A DNA stretch of 64,000 nucleotides from contig NC_081811.1 of assembly GCF_030704535.1 (NCBI RefSeq), forward strand, positions 6,862,001 to 6,926,000. Reading direction: 5' to 3'. The translations under genes and the position numbers were made by a program. Shown one piece after another: positions 1 through 13,800 of this stretch (its first letter is position 1; every line of letters starts with the position of its first letter). Source of the DNA: Vitis vinifera. Lineage: Eukaryota; Streptophyta; Magnoliopsida; Vitales; Vitaceae. The notes beneath the pieces were generated by a model. The model saw nothing but the letters and a program-made list of their open reading frames with translations. It was not told where the DNA came from and made no database searches.

Positions 1-438
1 AGTCACAAAAAACCATCTCACACAATTTCCTTTTTTTTTTTTTTTTTTGATAGATAATAAAGGGATAGAGAGATTACCCATTTGTGATTGTGGGTGGTGG
101 TGATGGACATCTCACACAATTTCCTTGCTAGTCATCCTTAATCGTTTCTATGTTAAATTCTTCTAATAAATGCATATGTTTTAAATTAATAAAATTTCTA
201 GAAATTAAATACAGGTTATTATCATAAAGAAGGATAGTTAACAAAATGCGCACTTTGCAACCAGGCATCTTTCACTATGCTTCCAAATATTCATAAACAT
301 TTCCACAATTTCTTGTAGATCATTAAGTCCGTGACATAGGAAACTTTCCCCTAAATGGCATCAAAGCTAAATACCATGCAACACCAGATTTACAATCATG
401 CATCATAAAATAAGCCAATAAAACAATTAATAAGAAAT

Positions 439-744
439 TTAGATGACCGCATCAATCTGTTTAGGGTCAGAGTCCTCTTCTTCGTGATCGCATTGGTCGT
501 ATAGTATCCACGGTCTATGCCTGAGAGACCTCTTAAATTCTGCAATATCAATTGGGTCACATGCAGCATCCATATTGGCGGGATCTGGTTGAAATGCACT
601 CCCAAAAGCCATGGAATTACAGGTTTCTTCACTATCTTCCATCCTCTTCAATGTGAAGGATGTAAGTGATGCAAAACCTGGAGGAACTGAAAGATCATCC
701 ACTTGGTTACCTGTGGAACAAATGCTAACATATTCTTGCCCCAT
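439..744 (-). CDS. N-terminal exon of a JMJ14/16/18-type (KDM5-like) histone lysine demethylase, partial or fragment
   Basis: The minus-strand frame starts ATGGGGCAAGAATATG at 744; an ATG two codons upstream is also in frame. It encodes about 100 residues. The stretch SVPPGFASLTSFTLKR and a later LRHRPWI segment followed by an acidic DHEEEDSD run match, from memory, the N-terminus of plant JMJ16-like demethylases (MGxExxxxCxKED...VPPGFxSxTSFTLKR). Those proteins remove methyl groups from histone H3 lysine 4 in the nucleus. The catalytic JmjN, JmjC and FYR domains are absent here and would lie beyond the left edge. The frame meets a TAA at 439-441 with no strong GT donor just before it (the only candidate is GCG/GTCATC), and 1-438 shows no next exon. 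Either the exon ends at a weak donor, or this is a truncated copy. Family call fairly sure; gene status unsure. Confidence 0.55.
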   Translation of the reverse strand: MGQEYVSICSTGNQVDDLSVPPGFASLTSFTLKRMEDSEETCNSMAFGSAFQPDPANMDAACDPIDIAEFKRSLRHRPWILYDQCDHEEEDSDPKQIDAVI

Positions 745-1700
745 TTTCACTGCAAAGAAAAAAGAAAGATTAAGTGAATGCTAGATAGATTAACAAAAAT
801 GAGTTTTCTAGGAGAAAGCATAACCACCCATGGAATCTTGACCTGTTCCACAGACTTGTACACTATCCAGTTTGAAAACTTAATTGGGAAAGCCCCAGCC
901 TGTTTGTACTTCTACATCTCAACAGGAATTCACATGAAACGATTAATATTACGTAAATGACATTCCATTAACAAACTAAATTATACCAGATATGATTCAA
1001 TCCATTATCTATGCAAACCAACATGATGACACGCTCCAATGTATTGCTATCAAAGGCAATTACATCAAGCATACATGTCCCTAGGTTTCCTAGTCTATAT
1101 AATAAATAAAGCCAACCACATCATTGCTGAAGTTTGCAAATGCTCTCAAATCCTTCAACTGGTTTCTCACATTTAACCAACAAAAGCAGATTGAACTCAA
1201 ATGCTAACATTCTCGTTTCATACAGAAAATACCCACCAACACACATGTTTCAGCATCACATCAAATGGAACTCTGCCAATTTTATTTTTTGCTGAAGAAA
1301 AAACTATATACATGAACCCATCGGCTTGTTTAACAAGTAATGGCCAGTCACAGGATTCTCATTGCATGAACATCAAGATACAAATCAAAATCAGGAAAAA
1401 AAAAAAAAAAGTAAAGCATACCCAAAAGAAAGTTCTGACAATCAAAAAATTGATGGGCTTCAGTGTTCTGTGACTAAAGAGTACAGATTTGAGGTTTCTC
1501 TACGTCCAAAGCACCTCAAATGACATTGTTTCACAGCTGCCCGACCTCAAAAATTGAAGAAAAAAAGGAAATTCGATCGAAATTAAGGAAAAAATGAGGT
1601 TCACGGCGAAAATAGTGTAGTGTATAGTGTAAAGGTAGAGAAATTCAAACCCTAACCCTAGATTGTCCAAGGGTTGTGAAGCAGCAAATGCGAAATGGAA
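745..1700 (-). promoter_or_regulatory. Probable 5' leader and promoter of the JMJ-like gene, with telobox
   Basis: This stretch upstream of the JMJ-like start has no convincing coding frame on either strand. At about 1650-1662 the plus strand reads AAACCCTAACCCTAG, a double telobox (AAACCCTAA). Such elements are common near transcription starts of plant housekeeping genes. The leader probably contains an intron, as is usual in this family, but I could not fix its borders. Confidence 0.35.
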
Positions 1701-4700
1701 CTCAGGTCTGGACCGGTACGTTTGAATTACTGAATTACTGAAATACCCTTACAGTGACAGTTGCACGATTAGTTATACATTAACCAGTGACGTTAGACTT
1801 CCTCAGATGCTTTATTTATTATTTATTTTTTAATTTTCAAATTTTTTTTGCTTTTTCTTCCAACTCCCAAATGAGTATATTTCTTGTTATATTACCCTTT
1901 TAAATTTTGATACCATCTTTAATATTTTTTTAATTAACTTGCATTTTTAAAAAAATAATTCATATTCTTGTATAATATTCATATTCTTAAAATAAAGAAA
2001 AAAAAAAACAAATTTATCAAATTATTTTATGAAATTACCAATTTGATTATCATATTTATACATTTTTTATTTTTTATTTTAAAAAAATTTCTTTCATCAT
2101 ATTAATGGAAAAACCTATTACCTCATAAAGAAATAATATAAAATCAATCGAAAATAATGTTATATTAATAAATAATTATTTTTATTTTATTTTTTACTTT
2201 TATTGAATAAATATACATAAAGTCATGTATGATAATCATCACGATCCAAAGTTGCTCACAAGCCTTCAATAAGGATATGAGAAAAGTTGTTTTACTATCT
2301 TAGTTCATTCTTCTATTTAAACCACCGTCAATTCAAACTAGCAACGAGTTTTCTAAGACTAATATACCGACTCTAGTAGAAACAATCTTAAGAAATGATT
2401 ATTATCAATATTCCTCATAAAAGTTTAAGAAATAATAATCATTGATAATTTTTTATTTTTTTATAACTCGTCTCTTATTAGTTATTTGATGATGAGTTTA
2501 TAATAGTTATGTGACTTTATTCTTCTTAATCTAAATTCTTAGGAGGCAAAGAATCATCGAAGTCAAACCTTTCGATTGATATGAGATTTTGAGGAGGATT
2601 GGTCTATTATCTCTAGAGTAACTTTTATACGTTACAAAGTTCTTCCACTCAACACCATTAGATCATAATTAGCATATATCAATATTCTTAGGAGACAAAG
2701 AAAACATCAAAATCAAATCTTTCTGTTGATATAAAATTTTGGGGAAGATCAACTTATTATCTCTACAGTAACTTCTACATGTTAAACGAGGTTCTTCCAC
2801 TCAACATCCTTACATTTGACGTGTATCAAACACAATCTCATGCTAACATCACTTGTTCATGTAACAACAAAAATTATATTTAAAAAAATAAATAATTTCA
2901 ATATAAAAAAAGCCAATGATTTATCATTTAATCTAATACTATTTGTCATAATAATATTATAAATTCTAAATAAACTTTTATTAAAAATCTACATGATTAG
3001 GGTAGCCTTGTTGTCTTGTTGTATTTATATTTAAATTATTTTGGATATATAATTTTTTTTCAGATGAATGTCATGCATCATCCCTTTTTTTTTTTCACTA
3101 ATACACGTAGATCTGAATGATATACTTCAAGTAAAATATTTCATAAAGAAAAATCCGTACTATCATCTATTCAATGATGGGATGGATGTTTATAATTTAT
3201 ACAAAAGATTATTTAATTAGATTAGCCAATCGTACCCAAATTTATTTTGATTTTGTTATTTTAATATATATTTGGTTTGATTATAAATAAATTTCATTTG
3301 AAGTGGGAATTAATCAAAAAATTATTAAGTGGTAAGAATTTTGCAAAACCACACTTTTGAGTGGTATTTGTTTTTTTTATTTGAAGCCACATTAGATTTT
3401 AGATAAAAATTAAAATTTTTAATTTGTTAATATTTAAATAAAATAACTAAAAGTTATGGTGTTTGATGATACAAAGTGTAACTTTCTTTTGTGTATTGAT
3501 AATTCTGGATCAAAATTCTCATTGTGTTCTCCTAAGTTAATTCAAATCCATCCTCGGACTTTTGTCATTTTTAATGTGTTCATGATTGAATATTGTTAGA
3601 AGAGATGGTAAGTGATTTTGAGGTGATGGATGATATCAAATATTGATAAAGTAAGTTTTAAATTTGTATTCTTTTGTTAAAAATAGGAATCAAAGCTTAA
3701 AAGTATCAAATTTCAAATTTAAAATATTTGGATCAATTATTGATCTATCAAATTAAATGGTAATAGTTTTTGTTATACCCAGAATTTCATGATCTCATTT
3801 TATCAATAGGAATTTGATCACATCTAAGTAATTATTTAAAAAAAAACAAATCTCAACCATTTGATGAGTTTTAAAACTCTGGTAATTAAGCCCTTTTCCA
3901 AATGACAAAAAATATAGTTGTGAGAGTTAGGTGACATTTCCTTGAGCTTCAAGTGCTTTATTAAATTTGGATTGTGTTTGATTTGAGAGAAAATTTTATG
4001 GGTGTTAGTTTAAAATCATTTTTGAGTAAAAAAATTTCTTTCAAAATGGGTTAATTCATTATAAGGTTCATCTCTACTCTCATACTCATCATTTTTTAGG
4101 TAAAACCCAATTTTTTTTCGTATGTGTGGATTCAAAAAAAAGATTGAAATCAAGCTTGGTATGAACTCCAAGTATATTCCAAAAGAAGAAAGTAGGTAAC
4201 TAAAATTTGAAGGTTTTAAGCAATTAGTTCGGGGAAGATGACTAGAGTATTGAGTTAAGTAAATCTTTATACTTAGTTATTTTTCCTTCATAGTGAATAT
4301 TTTTTATCACCTATAGTCTGATGGGTTTTTATCCTATTAGAGTTTTCCATGTTAAAATCTTAATGTCAATATCTTTCCATTTATATTTCCTTCTTTTTTT
4401 ATATTAGTTTATCTTATCTTATGAAATTTCTATTAATTTTTTATGTTGTTTAATTGAGAAAATGAGATGGAATTGCATCATTTAAGCTTTGAAATAGTAT
4501 GAAATAATTTCTGATTTGGTATTGATGTTAATGGATATATATGTGAAAATGTATTTTTAAGAAGATGAAATGTTTTGTATGAGGGTGCAACTTAGGTGGG
4601 TTGTGCCTAACCAACATGATGTTTCGGTGGACTTAAGTAATCATTTTCAATACTCAAGTTGAATTTAAGTTAGGTTTTTTTTAGCTAAAGCTCAATTTGG

Positions 4701-7700
4701 TTAGGCTCAGGCCAAGGTTCAAACAATCAGAGCCTAACCCAAACTTGATTTAATATATTTATAATATTTATTATCTTAGATAATAATATTTCTTTTTGTT
4801 ATAGATTTTTAAGAAAAAAATATCAAATTATATTATATTATACACCTTTTTTACTTTTTTAGAAAGATATATAAATTTATTATTACTTTTTTATTGTTAT
4901 CACGAGAGTTTATCCTATTTACTATTTAAATTTGATATAAATATATAAAAAGATTTAAAAATTATAAATTGATTTTGAATTATGCAATTTGATCAATACT
5001 ACCAACTCAAGTCTAATCCAACCAACCTAAGTGTAACCCAACCAACCCAAATTCAACTTGAGCTTAGAGAAATGAGGTTTGAGCTTGAGTTGAATACCTC
5101 AAATTAGAGGTCATGTTGAATTTGGCTCAAATTAATTGTTTTTTAATTCAGATTAGGTTATGTGAAACAAGACTAATTTAATTAAGAAAAAACACTCAAA
5201 ATGGGGGGAGGGGAGGGGTGGTGAATTGGGTGATTAGAACTTTCTAAAAAACTATTCAAATTAAGCAACAATTGAAGCAAATAAATAATTAAATAGACAA
5301 TGGAAGAAAAATTCCAACTTTTTTACAATGATTCGACTAATCCGTTTACGTCCGCTCTCTTCAAACTCCTTTCCGAGGGAGGGTTTCACTAATCAAGGTT
5401 TCAAACCAAACCTTCAATTGTATACTTAGATTCATGGCTCCAATGGACACTATACTTCCCTTCAAGTTCAATACAACTTGAAGCTTTAATCACTTAACAT
5501 TTCCTCGATAGATGAGATTTTACAACATTCAATTCTAGCATAAGTTGAGCTTGATACAAAAATAAAATAAAATGCTAGGATGAATATAAGAGGATGCACT
5601 AAAAGGATTAACAAGTGAGGAGTAAACGCACTTAAGTTAAGAGCTTTGAATGAGAGAAAATGGTAGATAGGTAAGTTAATGCAAATATTCTCATCTCAAT
5701 AAATACATAAGAGCTTTCAATTTATAAAAAAAAAAAAAAAAAAGACTTAGATGCCTCATTCAACAAAAATAATCCTTCATCGATCAAGCTTTAGTTTAGC
5801 CAGTTAGCTAGTCATTGGAGCATTAATGCATTGCAGGTAATCGTTTATCCTTTTTAAGGCTTGACTGACCCTTGATCAATGCTTGAATGGAAAAGGCTAA
5901 GCTGTTACTGGCAACACTAAGGTTCTAGAAGAGAGAGTTTTGAGTTGGTTTAACTGGTCCTTGACTAGGAAGACCTAACTGGTTGAACTGATTCCTAATC
6001 AGTTTGACTAGGTTAGGGTTCCCCTTTAACCGATTAAACCATTTCTTGCCCAAAAACCTTCGTTTTTCAATTCAGCACCTAAACACTTGAGCAAATCATT
6101 TTGAAACCTTTATAAGTCAATTTTGAAAGTATTTAGCCTAAAAGTTTCTATGTATAAATAATACTCATTCAATTTTTAAACGTTTAAAGTCACTTTTATG
6201 AACAAATGCAATGAAAGTGCATAAAAATCACTTTAATCATAAGTGCACCTAAGAGATTCATTTTACAAAATTTTCTAGATTTTATGAGTCTTCAAAGATC
6301 TGTTTCTTCATGTCTTGTAAACCTTTTTCAAGCGAACTTAAGCTTTCTTCTTATTTTTTTAATAAAACCTAAAATTTTACTTGATTTAAATACATTATTA
6401 CATTTAACCATGTTTTATTATCATCGAAATGAACTTAGGAGAACCCTTAAGCTAACATGTTCGAGTTAGTTATCAACCCAACCAACTTGCCCAAGGTACA
6501 ACCTTACATATATATCTTGATTAGGGAGTGTTGACTCATTTACGGATAACTTGCATTAACTACTTTGTTGTGAGGGTATTGGTGCATTCATTCTTGTTTG
6601 TGTTTTTCTTTGTTGGAAAATAAGATTGAAAAAAAATATATTGAAAATTCAGGGTGTTTAACATTTATGGTTGCCATCTCAAATTGTTCTTTAAAAATTT
6701 GACTAGCCCTTTTAATTCTTGTTTAAGAATTTTTCTGGAAACATTTTCAAAAAATAGTTTCTTAAAAATAGTTATCAATTATTCTTAAAAATAAAATTTT
6801 ATTTGAAAACTTAAATATACAAAGCGGTTTTTTTTAATTATTTATTCACCCAAATTGTATTACATATATATGTATAATTCAAAAGTTTTTAAAATATTTT
6901 TTATATTTATAATTATTGTTGAAAATACAGAAAAAAAAAACTAAAAATACCTTAAATTTAATTTAAAAAATAAATTATTTACAAAACAAATTGTCAAAAA
7001 TCCTTTTTTTTTTTTTTTGAAATTTATAAAACAAATTTTCTAAATTAGGAAACTATCTTCTGTTATAAAGAATAAAACCTACCATCTTCATTTTTAAATT
7101 TGAGCAAATCCAATATGATTTCATAATTGTAAGAGATATTTCTTAATTAATTCTTTTGTTTTCATAATCATAGAAATCATTTTCAATTTGAATTCCTGCT
7201 TCAATTTAATTTTTATTTTTATTTTTTTTTTAAAAAAAGCTTTAGGAGAAATTCCCCCTTATCCAAATGGAATTTTTTATTTTTTATTTCCAACTAGAAA
7301 TCATTTGGAGACACTTTAGTATTTCAGCTCTAGATCATTTTTGCATAATAATCATTAGGGTTGTGACATGCATTAGCACTAGTCAAAAAATGACTTCATC
7401 TCATCTTCATTATAGCTTTAATTTAATTTCTCAATTCTCTTAATATGAGTGTCATGTCAAAATCAAGTTGTTGAAGCCAAATTAACAATGATGTACTAAG
7501 TATTAGCTAGTGAAATCATGTTGCTTTTAGAAATAATTTTGCAGAAATCATGAAATCAAGAACCCACAAGAGATTTACTAGCTAAAATAAAGAATATGAT
7601 TTTGATAATTAAATTGTACAAAGCCCAAATGATTTATGAAACATGTATACATAAGCTAAACACTAAATAAACCTACCATATACATATATGTCTTAATTAA

Positions 7701-7825
7701 CTAAACAATAACCTTAATTCAAACAGAACAAATGCATATCATAACCTGACCAAGATTCAAGAAATTAATTGGGTGTGTTTTTCCTTTATTTATTACTTTT
7801 TTTTTTTTTTTTTTGGAGTATGTTT
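1701..7825. other. Intergenic spacer, AT-rich, repeat-derived
   Basis: No gene is supported in these 6.1 kb. Short frames here lack family resemblance, and the codon context is AT-rich noise. It holds a roughly 150-bp tandem duplication (2535-2830). At 4600-5150 there is a segment rich in AACCCAACC/GGTTGGG-like words. At 5195-5500 a segment beginning in a G-run (GGGGGGAGGGGAGGGG) resembles dispersed plant retroelement sequence, but shows no LTR ends, no target duplication and no protein remnant that I can identify. Poly-T or poly-A tracts occur at about 7003-7018 and 7799-7814. Confidence 0.5.
2535..2830. repeat. Tandem duplication, about 150 bp, two diverged copies
   Basis: Copy 1 begins ATTCTTAGGAGGCAAAGAA at 2535 and copy 2 begins ATTCTTAGGAGACAAAGAA at 2684. 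Both continue through ATTATCTCTA(G/C)AGTAACTT and end near TTCTTCCACTCAACA (2640 and 2792). The offset is 149-152 bp. Divergence by substitutions and small indels shows an old duplication. No coding potential. Confidence 0.75.
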
Positions 7826-9690
7826 TCATAGGAAAACTATACTGTTGTTCTCTTCAAATCTCATGTCCTCCAGATTTGATGAAGGCACCCCATCTCCCAG
7901 GCTGCAGCTCATGTCCCACAAGAACCCATACTCATCAGCACCACTACCTTTGGAGTTGATTTCATTGGCTGCAGCGCATGGATTCATCTCCTGAGAGGCG
8001 AAGTGGACAAGATTGGGGTTTAGGACTGCTAGGTTTAGCAGTGTGGTTTGGTCATGGTTTTGGTGGGGGTGGGTTGGGGAGAATGAGGGTATTTGCTGGT
8101 ACCCACATGGTAGGGTTTGATCATGAGTTGGTGGAGAAGAGGCACTGGCTGTAGTGTCAAACACATATTGGGGGCTTAGCTTGGAGCTGCTCTCTGACTT
8201 GGTCTTGTGAAAGACTCTGCATAACACCCAGTCCTCCTGTACTCCATGAGTGAAACCTCAGTTAGCATTTATGTTTTTATACAATACAAGCTTCTAAAAC
8301 CCTAAAAATGGAGTGAGGGGTGGAGTAATAATTTTCGGGTTTCTGCCTTTTATTTGTTATTGGAAAGATAAGGGAGGACATGTAAGGAAGTGGACAAAAT
8401 GCTTGTCCATTTTGAGCTTGAAAGTTTCTACTGAAGTGACTCAAGTGAGTACGTTGTCAGTTTCTTGTATCATCATGCAAGGCTATTAATGAACCCACAG
8501 GGCACCCCAAACCCTCCAAGGGTTTGTGATTGTGTCCGTGGAATGATATGCTACTGACAATGAAACAACCCATGAGAACCAACCTTAGGGGGCATATGTG
8601 GGGTCTCCAGCCGAAATTCATGCATGATCCAACCGGTTTTGATGCCATTTGGAGCTCGGTTTCGGTAGAAGACTAATGTCTTCCTCATGCCCACCACCTC
8701 ATGGGTTGTCGGGTTGAGCACGGGTCGATCCTTTCCTGTGGCTTTCCAGTATCCAGATGTTGTAGCCCTGTTGGTTCGGTAGCCCGTCGCATACTTCCTG
8801 TCCCTAAAGCTGAAGAAGTACCACTCAGTTGAGTTGAGCTTAGCCACATCTTCAGCCCATGCAATAGGGTTTAGCCGTTAGATAAATAGGATAAGAATAA
8901 AATCCAGTACTTTATTCAGGAAATTGAGAGGAATTAATCTACATGGGCATGCAATATATTTCTGTCTATTATGTACTTCAGCTTCACAAAACCACCCCAC
9001 CAGGATACAATATTTTATTTTATTTTTAAGGGAAACTGCTTGAATTACACGAAAGATTGAAGCAATAATTAAGCAGTTAATAAACTCACATCTACTAATT
9101 GACTATGTTAGAAAGTCCACATCAATCACCTTATGCTTTAGCTCAAAAATTACATCAACTTAAAGCTAAGGGTGTGTTTCGTGCCAATAATTCAATGGAG
9201 AATGGGATCAGGGTGAGTAAAATTTCTCTGTGACATCAAACTATTCTACTTTAATATGCAGTACTACATGCAATGATATTATTACTTGCAAATTGCCGGG
9301 GGTTTACACTAAATAAAGTATTGATTAGTTGTTAAGATAAAGTCACCGGATCCAGATATATTTCCATGGACATACAATATATATATATATAACCAACTCA
9401 AGATCACATGTGCTTGTTCATCTAGTTAGGGACATACGTGTGAAGGCCCCTACAGTACTGAATAAAGACATGTCTGAGAGCTGTGAAGGCCCCTACAGTA
9501 CCGAAAATAGACATGTCTGAGAGCTGTCCCAAGACTATGCTCCCAACTAAATCATGGCACCTCATGACTGCCATACTAGGAATTTCTTGGATGGTCTTAG
9601 AATACCATTACAGTGATGACAGCAGGCTCATGACCGGATATATTATTATGATCAAGACATGTATCTACCATATTATCAGACCATCTATCC

Positions 9691-9727
<37 letters not shown>

Positions 9728-10710
9728 CTCAGAAGTTTTCTTGCAAAATTGCAAGCCAAGATGATGTATTTAGAGATAGTGAACATTCCATAGATGCAGC
9801 AATGAGGAAGAAAAGGCGATAAAAAGGACAAGTGACCCCTTTGTCAAAGAAAATAAATATATAAATAAATATAAGTGACTTGTGAATGAGATATATACTT
9901 GAATATATCATTCTTAGTAGCCACAAAAAGTCTTCTTTATATACACATGTTGGGTTTACAGTGTCTTTCGTAAATAAATGGCCATCATTTAAGAAACAAA
10001 CAACAAAAGAACCGAATGTTGGGTTTATGGTGTCCTTTGTAAATAAATTCAAACCATCTCATCTTTTTAGAACATGACTTCCAGCATCCTATAGTACTAT
10101 GGCAATTATAAGGAAATTTTTGGTTAATGTATATCGCTTGAGAAGTTCGGAATTTAGGATACTTACAGTTCATACAATTGAGCAATGATCATGAAAGAAT
10201 AACAGATATGAAGTTGGCATTATTCCAGAGAAAGAATAAGTATTCTAATAGAGAATATTATATATGAAATCATAGATGGTTGCCTCTCAGTCTCATTAAC
10301 AAAAAACAGCTGGAATCATTCTTTATTGTTGGAGTATCCTCAGCCATGCTAAAGCACACCAACAAGAATGATTATAAGCTACCCCAGATGTGAGCACCTA
10401 TACTTCTATCATCAAAAAAAGATTATGATCATCATGTACTATGAGAAGATATGGAAGAAAATACCGAAAGAGAAAACAAAGATCTCCAAACAAGATGAAG
10501 AATTAAACCATGGAAATTAATGGGGTGAAAAAGGGCCCTACCAGGAAGCTGCCATGGCTCACAAATATGCAAATCAATCTCCACCAAAGTACCCTTCAAA
10601 ACATCTTCATTTGTTATCTTTTTGTAGAGGTAATGGCATACCAGCTCCTCATCACTGGGATAAAACCTAAACCCAGGAGGCAGTGTGGCTCCTATGTCCC
10701 TTAAACCCAT
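7826..10710 (-). CDS. NAC-domain transcription factor, NAC021/022-ANAC074 clade
   Basis: Three minus-strand exons join in phase: 10542-10710, 8584-8849 and 7826-8236 (stop TGA), giving 281 residues. The start [20 protein letters not shown] is typical of this clade. NAC subdomains A-E follow in order: [19 protein letters not shown] (about 10-28), [17 protein letters not shown] (about 44-60), [31 protein letters not shown], then [15 protein letters not shown]...WIMHEFRLE and [11 protein letters not shown] (ending near 155). Subdomains C and D bind DNA and the N-terminus dimerises. The variable C-terminus is Ser/Pro/Gln/His-rich with a terminal acidic and aromatic stretch, typical of an activation region. 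Introns sit at the canonical NAC positions: phase 1 after EPWQLP, and phase 0 after PPK. Intron 1 (1.7 kb) contains duplications and a GA repeat. Arabidopsis ANAC074/KIRA1 promotes stigma cell death; orthology to it is inferred, not shown. I saw no miR164 site. Confidence 0.93.
9439..9524. repeat. 43-bp tandem duplication in NAC intron 1
   Basis: TGTGAAGGCCCCTACAGTAC begins at 9439 and again at 9482. Both copies run to GACATGTCTGAGAGC with only about three differences between them, so this is a recent local duplication. It lies in an intron and has no coding effect. Confidence 0.9.
9694..9724. repeat. (GA)n microsatellite in NAC intron 1
   Basis: An uninterrupted AG dinucleotide run of about 30 bp lies in the intron. 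On the transcribed minus strand it reads (CT)n. Confidence 0.95.
9947..10047. repeat. Direct repeat, 32 bp at 69-bp spacing, NAC intron 1
   Basis: ATGTTGGGTTTACAGTGTC at 9947 and ATGTTGGGTTTATGGTGTC at 10016 each continue to CGTAAATAAA or TGTAAATAAA. There are about four mismatches in 32 bp. Confidence 0.75.
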
Positions 10711-10880
10711 CCAAATGTTGTTGTTTGGTTCGGAGGAAAAAGGTTGGTGGCAAAGACTCCAAAAGCTTTTATGAGTTATAAATATTTCCAAAGCAGTCTA
10801 ACACAGCTGGGGGGAACTGGTGAGGAGGTGGGAGGAAGAAGATCTAAAGAACAGAAGCTTTGGTTTCTTTGTTCTGCAAT

Positions 10881-10890
10881 ATTATATAGA
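10881..10890 (-). promoter_or_regulatory. Probable TATA box of the NAC gene
   Basis: The minus strand reads TCTATATAAT, 171-180 bp upstream of the NAC ATG. A start site about 30 bp downstream, near 10855, would give a leader of about 145 nt. Other TATA-like runs (TATATATA) lie farther upstream at 10903-10912. Confidence 0.55.
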
Positions 10891-13800
10891 GTGTGGCTTG
10901 TGCTATATATATACACATACATAAATGGTTGGGTTGATAAGCTTGGGTCTGCCAGAGAATGTGACAATAATATATACATATATTCTAGTAAAGGTATGCT
11001 TGTGTTGTTAGTTATGGTAGGAAGTTTCAAGTAAAACCAAAGCCACAAGAAATCTTCCCATAGAGGCCTAAGAGTTGGAACAATAAATGCTAACATATGA
11101 ACAAAATCCAAACCATTTTATGAGAGAAAACCTCCAAACTACCCCTTTTATCCATGTTCAAGAAAATTCCATTAGTTACAGTATCTCAGGATAAAGAGAT
11201 TTTCTTTTTCTTTTTTCTTCTTTTTTTTTTAATCTAAAGTATCGATAACTGATGTGGACGATCATGTGCCATACACATGGCAGACACCGAAAAACAAATG
11301 ATTGATCGATTGAGAAAACCCTATCCATTCAATGTATAGATTTGTACAAACCAATTAACCATCCTTCATTTTTAAAAGTGGTATTGATTTGAGCAATGTA
11401 AGGCAGCTGTGTCGTTGGAATTTTAATCTATCCCAATTAGGATAATTTTGCGCATTAAAGCAAGGCAAAATTCGACAGATCTAATAATTAAGAGACTTCA
11501 TGAGATCTTATTTTCAAGCATTCTATGATTGATTAATTTGTCCTCAAAAGTTCCTTTTATCTTTTCATACCATTGAAAAATTATGCAATCTATTATGAGA
11601 TGCCACCTAAATTAATACTGGAAGAAGACAAAGTGCATAATATATGATTGTCAATGAGAAAATATTGAATGATAATTTGTTTTATTGCACAAAAAGTTCA
11701 AAATCCTTTTTGTGTTTTATTGAACAAACAAGGTTGTTTAGGGTATAATTAAGCCAATATCTATATATTTAAATTTTTTATTTGTAGGGTCATTAATGTT
11801 AATCGATAACCATGCCATTTCGATCAACGACCATGGACCAAATTTCTCAAAACAACTCCAAATAAAATTCGACAATTCAAAGATATCAAGCTTAAACCCT
11901 AATTAGGAACGATCCTAATTATGCATTTAGAAGAATATTCTCAAAAAAAAAATGAAAAAAAATAATCAGAGAAGAATTTTTAGGATGAATTCAATGGTGG
12001 GTCATGAGGGGTTGTGTTCCATCTGGGGTCCATGTCAATGATGAAGCACATCAGCTAGCCCCCTCATACATACTGCAAAATTCTCATATTTTTGTTTTGT
12101 GAATTTTCTTTTCTTTTTGGTTCGGTGATGTAGGTAGGGCAATAATAATAGAAATGAAGACAAAAAGAGGTTTGTCATGGCATGAATCATATAATGATAA
12201 TAATTAGGATGGTATTTCATAGATGATCATGACTAGACTGGGCCCTGGGGTCCCTCAGCTCACTGGAACAGATTGAAATTTAATCAAATAATGGAGCTCC
12301 ATGTTCACTTAACGAATGTGACACAAAAACCCTAAGATCTAACATTTTTCTCAAATGTCAAAAGTACCCTTGCATGTCCCGAAAACGACACAATGTCGAT
12401 CATTAGTTTAGCTAGCAGTAACAATTTTAGGAAGAACCAATGGTGTATAACCGTTTAGGGTTTATGACCAAACTCCTTGATAAGACACAATTAGCAACTA
12501 CATGTTCTAAAGGGTTTACTCAGTTACATAGATAAGACTAGCTCAATGTAAAAAGATGATATGACTACATGATTACAACTCAATAATTTACATATAGATT
12601 GAGAAGAAAATAGATTAGTAAACTTAATTAATTAAGTGGAGATAAGTCATGGGGTTTTCTTCTTGATGAAGTAGCAATTAGGTTATACTCAAGAAGCTAA
12701 AACCCTAGTGGATATGTGATGTGTCCATGGCCAAATGGCTGAAAATAGGCTGAGAAATGGAGGGGTTGCGCCGAAAAGCATGCAACACCTCATACTACCT
12801 AAGGTATACGTCAAGGGTGGGTGACTTAAGGAGATTATTCTACATAAAATCATGACCACCCTCATCAGGGAAAGAAAAGTACAAATGAGTGGTGAATTCT
12901 AGGGTTAGGGTTTTTGCTAAGAAGGGCATTTTTGTTAGGTGTGGATTGATGTTGGAGAATGAGTGACGGCTTCATATTCCTATGTATCTTTCAAACCAAT
13001 AATTTTCTCTCCCCCTCTTTTTCAAAATGTCCTTTTGCTTGATTCACTTCCTTAAGTTATGGGCTGTGCTGTGGGAGTTTTGGGCACTTCTCTCCACACA
13101 GCTTGAATCCAATCAACCATCCCTTAAAGCCTCCTTGATTGCCTTCTGTTTCATAAACTCATCCTCCTATTATATGTCTCTGAAGTCTGAACCATGGCCA
13201 TCTCACTACACATTAACCTATCAAATCCCTCCAAATCAGCCCCAAAAATAAGAAAAACCCAGGTGGCATTCTCTAGGGTTCCTTGCCACCTTGTTCTTGA
13301 ATTTCCTAGTAGTGGTTGTTGTCCATATGATCATTAATTTCAGTGGCAATATACAATGTCCATATATACAAAATACATCATCCCAATAATTAATTTTAGT
13401 AATTATTTGTTAATCTAGGTTTGTAACCATAATTTAGCTAATTTGAAGCTGATGAAAGAAGCCAAAAGCATCTCGTCCAGTCGTTCAAAATGGGTCCTAA
13501 AATATGAATGAGGAGTATTTTTGGCTATCTTTTATTGTTCTTTTACATATAATTGTGGTAACACGTTTACTTTTGGCAGTGCTTTACAATTGAAGCAAGA
13601 GGAATTGACATTCATGTTCTCATGGTTCTCTCTCTGATCTAATAATGGCTGGAGTATAAAGACCATAATCCTTCCAAACCTTTGAACCATGGACTTCAAT
13701 GGCTGATCCAAAAGAGCAATTGAAGTCCAACTTTGAAAACCCCCCCACCTTTTTTTTTTACATGGATTTCTATCTGGGTTTAAGACAAATTCGGACTTCA

